Shown one piece after another: positions 5,765 through 9,693 of a stretch of 9,693 nucleotides of DNA. The notes under the pieces are model-generated. The model saw only the letters and a list, made by a program, of their open reading frames with translations. It ran no database searches and had not been told where the DNA came from. This DNA comes from an uncultured Solirubrobacterales bacterium (GTDB lineage: Bacteria; Actinomycetota; Thermoleophilia; Solirubrobacterales; Solirubrobacteraceae), in the NCBI GenBank assembly GCA_903953065.1, contig CAJBIG010000055.1:1-9693 (forward strand), in the 5' to 3' direction. A program made the position numbers and the translations under genes. Positions within the stretch are counted from its first letter, which is position 1, and every line of letters starts with the position of its first letter.

Positions 5765-7213
5765 TCAGCGGCGCTGGCTCAAATCGCCAGGCGCTTCGAG
5801 TTTTTGGATCTGCAGCAGGCTCGTCGTTCCAGGCTGTCCGCTGGGGAGGCCGGCAGTGATTCCCACGCGCTGCCCCGGCTTCAGCCAACCGAGCTCGACG
5901 ACGCGCCGCGCCGAATCGGCAATCAGCTCTTCGGTTGTCTCATGGCGACGCTGCAGCCCGGCGGTAACGCCCCACAGCAGGCCGCAGCGGCGAACGGTTT
6001 CGCGGCCCGGGGAGAGAGCGAAAATAGGCACCGTCGGGCGGTGGGCGGAGACCAGCCGCGCCGAGCGGCCGGAGAGCGTTGGCACGACGATCGCGTCAAG
6101 CTCAAGTTCGCTGGAAGCGGCGACCGCCTTGTGGGCAACCGTGTAGCCGGGGTCGCGGCCGTCGCGGCGCACGCGCTGCTCGTTCCAGCGTTGGTAGGGG
6201 GCTTCGCGCTCGGTCGTCCGCGCGACCGAATCCATCATCGCCACAGCTTCCACGGGGTAGGCGCCGACGGCGGTCTCCTGCGAGAGCATCACGGCGTCGG
6301 TTCCATCAAGTATCGCGTTGGCAACGTCGGCCACCTCGGCTCGCGTCGGGCGCGCCGAGCGGACCATCGAATCGAGCATCTGCGTTGCCGTGATCGACGC
6401 CCGCGCGTGCTCTCCAGCCAAGCGGAGCAGCCGCTTTTGGACCATCGGTACGTCCTCGATCGGCAGCTCAATTCCAAGGTCGCCGCGAGCCACCATGATC
6501 GCGTCGCTGACGCGGATGATGTCCTCGGCGCGGGCGACGGCCTGCGGCTTCTCAATCTTTGCGATCAGCGGCACGCGCGTGTGTTCGCGCAGCTCGGCCA
6601 CCTCTTCCGGCTTGCGCACGAAGCTCAGCGCAACCATGTCAACGCCGATCTCAATCCCTGCTGCCAGGTGGGCAAGATCCTCCTCGGGAACGGAAGGCAG
6701 CTCGTCGGCCGGGCCGGGAATGTTCAGGCCTTGGCGCGAGACGATGATGCCGCCAAGCTCGACCTCGCAGTCGAACTCAAGGTCGTCGGGACGAAGTGCC
6801 TTTGCGCGAAGCCGCACCGAGCCGTCGGCGAGGTAGACGGATTCGCCGACTTCGACGGCCGTCGCCAGCCCCGGCCAGTTGACCGTCAGGTGGCCGGCGT
6901 TACCGGGCTTCTCGTCGTTGGCGTGGCAGCTGAACGTGACCTTGTCTCCGACACGAAGCATCACTTCGCCGCCTTCGATCTGGCCGATGCGGATCTTTGG
7001 CCCCGGAAGATCCTGAAGGATTGCCACTGCGCGCCCTGCGCGCTCCGATGCCTCGCGCACCAGCCGCGCGGTTTCGGCGTGAAGTTCGTGCGTGCCGTGG
7101 CTGAAGTTGAGCCGCGCCACATCCATTCCGGCGTTGACCATCGCCAGCAGCACTTCGGGGTCGGTCGAAGCGGGACCGATCGTGGCAACGATTTTTGTGC
7201 GGCGGCGGGGCAT
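5765..7213 (-). CDS. pyk: Pyruvate kinase
   Basis: Catalyses phosphoenolpyruvate + ADP to pyruvate + ATP, the last step of glycolysis, in the cytoplasm. The 482-residue length is typical of bacterial enzymes. Visible elements: 'TKIVATIGPAS' (6-16), 'ARLNFSHG' (33-40), 'GPKIRIG' (71-77), a B-domain lid (about 78-160), 'IAKIEKP' with catalytic Lys219 and metal ligand Glu221, 'MVARGDLGIE' with Asp245, 'TATQML' (Thr276), and the C-terminal domain from about 350. The residues matching rabbit muscle Thr113, Glu117 and Thr120 are Leu69, Lys73 and Ile76, the pattern of potassium-independent enzymes. 'MLSQETAVG' (309-317) has Gln where Gly is common. I chose the ATG at 7211-7213, which gives a normal N-terminus; a TTG at 7237 would add eight residues. 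The start has no good Shine-Dalgarno. It lies 60 bases after the aminopeptidase gene, so it may be read from the upstream operon, from a promoter I cannot see, or both. Confidence 0.96.
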   Translation of the reverse strand: MPRRRTKIVATIGPASTDPEVLLAMVNAGMDVARLNFSHGTHELHAETARLVREASERAGRAVAILQDLPGPKIRIGQIEGGEVMLRVGDKVTFSCHANDEKPGNAGHLTVNWPGLATAVEVGESVYLADGSVRLRAKALRPDDLEFDCEVELGGIIVSRQGLNIPGPADELPSVPEEDLAHLAAGIEIGVDMVALSFVRKPEEVAELREHTRVPLIAKIEKPQAVARAEDIIRVSDAIMVARGDLGIELPIEDVPMVQKRLLRLAGEHARASITATQMLDSMVRSARPTRAEVADVANAILDGTDAVMLSQETAVGAYPVEAVAMMDSVARTTEREAPYQRWNEQRVRRDGRDPGYTVAHKAVAASSELELDAIVVPTLSGRSARLVSAHRPTVPIFALSPGRETVRRCGLLWGVTAGLQRRHETTEELIADSARRVVELGWLKPGQRVGITAGLPSGQPGTTSLLQIQKLEAPGDLSQRR

Positions 7214-7273
7214 CAGAACACCAACGCTACTGGGCAAACGGCGCTCTGGTCACACGCCGGCGCCCAACCTGCT

Positions 7274-8407
7274 TTAGGCCGGGGCTACAAACTGGCCGTC
7301 AACGAGCAGCGGCGAGCCGTCGGCCGTAAGCCTTCCGCCCTCACGCAGATCGCAGATTAGATCCCAATGAAGCGCACTTTCGTTGCGCCCGCCGGTCTCC
7401 GGATAGGAGCGGCCGAGCGCCAGGTGGACGGTGCCGCCGATCTTCTCGTCGAAGAGAATTGAGCCGACCGGCCGCGTGATCCCAAAGTTGGTTCCGATCC
7501 CTACCTCACCGAGCCTGCGTGCACCTTCGTCTGTCGCGAGCGCTTGCTGCAGGTACTCGTCGCCGCGCTCGGCGCGCGCCTCGACGACCAGACCCTTAGC
7601 GAAGACCAGCTCGACGCCGTCAACCTCAACTCCGGCCGGGGCGCTGGGGATCGTGAAGCGGATCCGGCCCTCTGCACTGCTCTCAACCGGGCCGCTGAAG
7701 ATCTCGCCGCTGGGCATGTTGCGTCGTCCGTCGCTGTTCACCCAGCTGCGTCCTTTCACGCTGAGCTTTAGATCTGTCCCTTCGGCCTCAATCCTCAGCT
7801 CACGAACGCCTTCGAGCCGATCGATCAGCTCGGCCTGAAAGGCGCCGAGTTCGCCCCAAGCGGCAGGCGGGTCGGGCCGATCGAGGAAGGTCGCTGAGCG
7901 AACGAAAGCGGCGAACTGCTCAAGCTCCATGCCCGCCAGCTGCGCCCCAGCGGGCGTCGGCCAGAGCGTTGAGCACCAGCGCTTCTTCATCGTCCTCTCG
8001 CGAAGCGGCCTGCGCGCTCGAGCGGCGCGTGCGATCCGTGACGGGTCGATGTCCGCCAGCTCGCGCGCGTCGTGCGGAGCCTGAATTCCCAGCACCGCAG
8101 TCAGTTCCTTGGCCTCTGCCATCGCGACGTCATCGAAATCATCAAGCTGGCTGTCGCGCGCGTTCTCGTAGAAATTCCTCGCCTGGCCCGGCAGTTCAAC
8201 GTGGAGCGTTGGCCAAGCCTCGCGCGCCAGCACCGCTCGCTGCAGCTCCAGCAGCAGCGGTGCCGCCATCGCAGTTGATCGGATCACGATCTTCTGGTGC
8301 GCCTCTACCTCGAGGCACCAGCCGACCAGCAGCTCGGCCATCCCCGCCGGGTCGATCACTGCGGCGACGCGCTCTGCCGCTGCTTCGTTTGACTCGCCGG
8401 CTCTCAT
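7274..8407 (-). CDS. M29-family metallo-aminopeptidase (aminopeptidase T/AmpS-like)
   Basis: M29 peptidases are cytoplasmic two-metal exopeptidases that remove N-terminal residues from peptides. The 377-residue protein has the expected N-terminal half ending in 'RERTMKKRWCSTLWPTP' (136-152) and a C-terminal half with the metal ligands in order: Glu235 in 'NMPSGEIF', Glu301 in 'RRLGEVGIGTN', His328 in 'GTVHLALG', Tyr335 in 'RSYPETGG', and His347/Asp349 in 'SALHWDLICDL'. The 66-residue spacing between the two glutamates matches the family as I recall it. I chose the ATG at 8405-8407 because it forms an ATGA overlap with the stop of the small upstream gene, with AAGG just before it; an ATG at 8431 would add eight residues and deepen the overlap. 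No signal peptide is present. Translational coupling suggests it is made together with the small protein and the NTF2-MBL protein. Confidence 0.92.
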   Translation of the reverse strand: MRAGESNEAAAERVAAVIDPAGMAELLVGWCLEVEAHQKIVIRSTAMAAPLLLELQRAVLAREAWPTLHVELPGQARNFYENARDSQLDDFDDVAMAEAKELTAVLGIQAPHDARELADIDPSRIARAARARRPLRERTMKKRWCSTLWPTPAGAQLAGMELEQFAAFVRSATFLDRPDPPAAWGELGAFQAELIDRLEGVRELRIEAEGTDLKLSVKGRSWVNSDGRRNMPSGEIFSGPVESSAEGRIRFTIPSAPAGVEVDGVELVFAKGLVVEARAERGDEYLQQALATDEGARRLGEVGIGTNFGITRPVGSILFDEKIGGTVHLALGRSYPETGGRNESALHWDLICDLREGGRLTADGSPLLVDGQFVAPA

Positions 8408-8778
8408 GGCGCCTTCACGTCCGGGAACCATTCGCTGCAGTGTTCGCGAATGCTCACACGGACGAAGTCGCGTTCCTCGCGGCTGCAGGCGCGCAGCCGC
8501 GCCAGCAGGTCGCTCTGGCCGCTCGTCTCGACGTCGTTGATCGTCCAGCTCAGCGCGAGCCGTTCAAAGAGGAACTCAAGCGCGCGGTGCCATGCGTCTT
8601 CCTGCGAGAGAATGTTGCCCTGAAAAGTCTTCGCATACTGCGCGCGCGTTTTCGGACTCATCACGCAGCGCAACTCCAGCACCATCCCGCCCTCGGAGCG
8701 GTACTGCTCACCGGGCGGCTCGGGCATCGCGGGTCCGGAGCCCTGCTCGCGAGAGCGGCGCCGCGAGCGGCGACCCAT
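8404..8778 (-). CDS. Uncharacterised small protein with an arginine-rich N-terminus
   Basis: I do not recognise this 124-residue protein. The first 12 residues (MGRRSRRRSREQ) are strongly basic, followed by a Gly/Pro/Glu linker to about residue 30. The rest (about 31-124) looks like one mixed alpha/beta domain: a strand 'MVLELRCVM', a helix around 'QEDAWHRALEFLFERLALSW' (57-76), and a helix-rich C-terminus with 'LLARLRACSREERDFVRVSI' (89-108). There is no membrane segment or signal peptide. The ATG at 8776-8778 overlaps the upstream stop by one base (TGATG), and the gene ends in an ATGA overlap with the aminopeptidase. These junctions, and normal codon use, make it a real gene despite its size. 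The frame is open further upstream, but that extension would overlap the MBL gene. The basic tail could bind nucleic acid; that is a guess. Confidence 0.75.
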   Translation of the reverse strand: MGRRSRRRSREQGSGPAMPEPPGEQYRSEGGMVLELRCVMSPKTRAQYAKTFQGNILSQEDAWHRALEFLFERLALSWTINDVETSGQSDLLARLRACSREERDFVRVSIREHCSEWFPDVKAP

Positions 8779-9693
8779 CAGGTGGTCGCGGCGGCGGTTT
8801 CGAGCTGGCCGCGCACGTCGCCTGTCAGCGGTTCGGTGTGGCCTGCCCAAGCGGTCGCCGGCGCCAGCGCCGCGAGCTTAAGCATTGACTGGCGGGCCAT
8901 CTCCGTATCCCAGTTAAAGGCCGCGTGGGGGACGCGCGCATGGCCTTTGAAGCCGGTCTGCGGATCGAGCGTGTAGAAGCAGTCACTGACCAGCGCGAGG
9001 CGGTCGGACTCGCGCCAGAGGCCGATCAGCCCCGGCGCGTGGCCTGGCAGGTGGATCACTTTGAAGCCTGCGATTTCGTCGCCTTCGGCGAGCGTGCCGC
9101 TGATCTTCACCGGGCCACCGTCCCAGCTGACGAGCAGCTTCGGCAGCAGCGCGCGACCAAGCGCATTGAGCTTCGAGATATCGAAGTAGTGCTCCCCGGC
9201 GTCGCCTTCGGCGTCGGCCACTTCGTCGGCGTGGCAGAGCACCGGCACGCCGAGCTGCGGTGCGACGCCACGGTGGTCGGCGTGGCTGTGGCCGAGCACG
9301 ACGCGTGTGATTCCCCCGAGCTGGGCTCCAGCGATCGCGATCGCCGGGCCCATCGACTTGACGCCAGCGTCAAAGAGCAGCACGCCGTCGCCGTCACGGA
9401 CGAAGTAGACGTTCATCGTCTTGCCGGGGAAGCCGCCGCGCATCACCCAGACGCCTTCGGCGATCTGCTCCGGGGCGCTTGCGCCAAGCTTTGCCATCAA
9501 CTTCGTGCGGCCGTTGAAGGCGCTTTTCATCCCGGCGTCCATCTTCGAGCCGTCCGGTGGCAGCAGTCCTAGCTGGCGGGCGATCGTCATTCCGTCGGCG
9601 AAGGCGTTGTTCTCGACGATCAATCCGTCGCGGACGATCAGAACGTCGACGCCTTCAAGTTCGATCTTTGTGCCGTTCGGTTCGATCCCTTGA
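8778..9693 (-). CDS. NTF2/SnoaL-like domain fused to a metallo-beta-lactamase-fold hydrolase (5' end outside window)
   Basis: The frame stays open to the right edge, so the gene is incomplete at its 5' end; 304 residues are visible. The first roughly 70 match the C-terminal half of an NTF2/SnoaL-like (ester cyclase-type) domain: 'VDVLIVRDGLIVENNAFADG' then 'ARQLGLLPPDGS'. From about residue 75 a metallo-beta-lactamase fold begins ('GVWVMRGGFPGKTMNVYFV'). All metal ligands are present: H-S-H-A-D-H (codons at 9273-9290), the His of 'HLPGHAPG', the Asp of 'LVSDCFY', and the His of 'WAGHTEP'. This makes an active binuclear-metal hydrolase likely; substrates of this superfamily range from lactones and thioesters to nucleic acids, and I cannot choose. 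A TTG at 9621-9623 could start a shorter protein but would cut through a strand of the NTF2-like domain, so I reject it. It is the first visible gene of a coupled run and overlaps the next by one base. Confidence 0.85.
   Translation of the reverse strand, partial: QGIEPNGTKIELEGVDVLIVRDGLIVENNAFADGMTIARQLGLLPPDGSKMDAGMKSAFNGRTKLMAKLGASAPEQIAEGVWVMRGGFPGKTMNVYFVRDGDGVLLFDAGVKSMGPAIAIAGAQLGGITRVVLGHSHADHRGVAPQLGVPVLCHADEVADAEGDAGEHYFDISKLNALGRALLPKLLVSWDGGPVKISGTLAEGDEIAGFKVIHLPGHAPGLIGLWRESDRLALVSDCFYTLDPQTGFKGHARVPHAAFNWDTEMARQSMLKLAALAPATAWAGHTEPLTGDVRGQLETAAATT

Noticed and set aside
7214..7273. Gap between the aminopeptidase and pyk genes, examined for promoter or terminator
   Set aside because: No -35/-10 pair, Shine-Dalgarno or hairpin with T-tract could be supported.
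5804..7360. Open frame of 518 codons on the plus strand, antisense to pyk
   Set aside because: It lies almost wholly opposite pyruvate kinase, has no recognisable domain and low-complexity Arg/Gly/Ala/His-rich composition, and is explained by GC-rich codon bias giving open frames on the opposite strand.
9621..9623. TTG as start codon of the MBL-fold gene
   Set aside because: The upstream codons to the window edge are open and continue an NTF2-like domain in frame, so a start here would split a domain.
1..9693. CRISPR arrays, tRNA/rRNA genes, insertion sequences, attachment sites or tandem repeats
   Set aside because: None was visible; coding density is high and the gaps are too short for most of these.

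Overview
The window is dense, high-GC (clearly above 60%) bacterial chromosome with short intergenic gaps. The protein types and codon use suggest an actinobacterium. Thermoleophilia (Solirubrobacterales or relatives) is my best guess from overall resemblance only; there is no rRNA or other taxonomic marker. I see no mobile element, CRISPR array, tRNA or rRNA, and no gene-free stretch longer than about 90 bases.

Left part (1-2203). The first 56 bases look like the last codons of a plus-strand ABC-transporter gene. It converges on a minus-strand pair: a single-domain PPK2-type polyphosphate kinase followed, 9 bases later, by an alpha/beta-hydrolase-fold protein. That protein has lost both its nucleophile serine and its catalytic histidine, so it looks like a pseudoenzyme. 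An 82-base divergent gap separates PPK2 from a plus-strand MarR-family regulator.

Centre (2204-5366). The MarR gene is followed 52 bases later by a complete isoleucyl-tRNA synthetase of the long, eukaryote-like type 2 (IleRS2). Its class I signature reads G-S-H-H instead of H-x-G-H. This first/third residue swap is, as I recall, the one described for mupirocin hyper-resistant IleRS2 enzymes. It is the most notable feature of the window.

Right part (5369-9693, all minus strand). In transcription order it holds an NTF2/SnoaL-like domain fused to a metallo-beta-lactamase-fold hydrolase (5' end beyond the window), a small uncharacterised basic protein, an M29 metallo-aminopeptidase, pyruvate kinase and thioredoxin. 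The first three are joined by overlapping stop and start codons and are probably translationally coupled. Pyruvate kinase follows after a 60-base gap and carries residues typical of potassium-independent enzymes. Thioredoxin probably has its own promoter: a cluster of inverted repeats overlaps a -10-like box just upstream. It ends 2 bases from the ileS stop codon, with a small hairpin and T-tract acting as a probable terminator inside that convergent junction.

The genes are mostly housekeeping (translation, glycolysis, redox, phosphate/nucleotide metabolism). I found no convincing dedicated new multi-gene system. The points worth following up are the altered IleRS signature and its MarR neighbour, the dead hydrolase beside PPK2, the NTF2-MBL fusion with its small coupled partner, and the operator-like repeats before thioredoxin.
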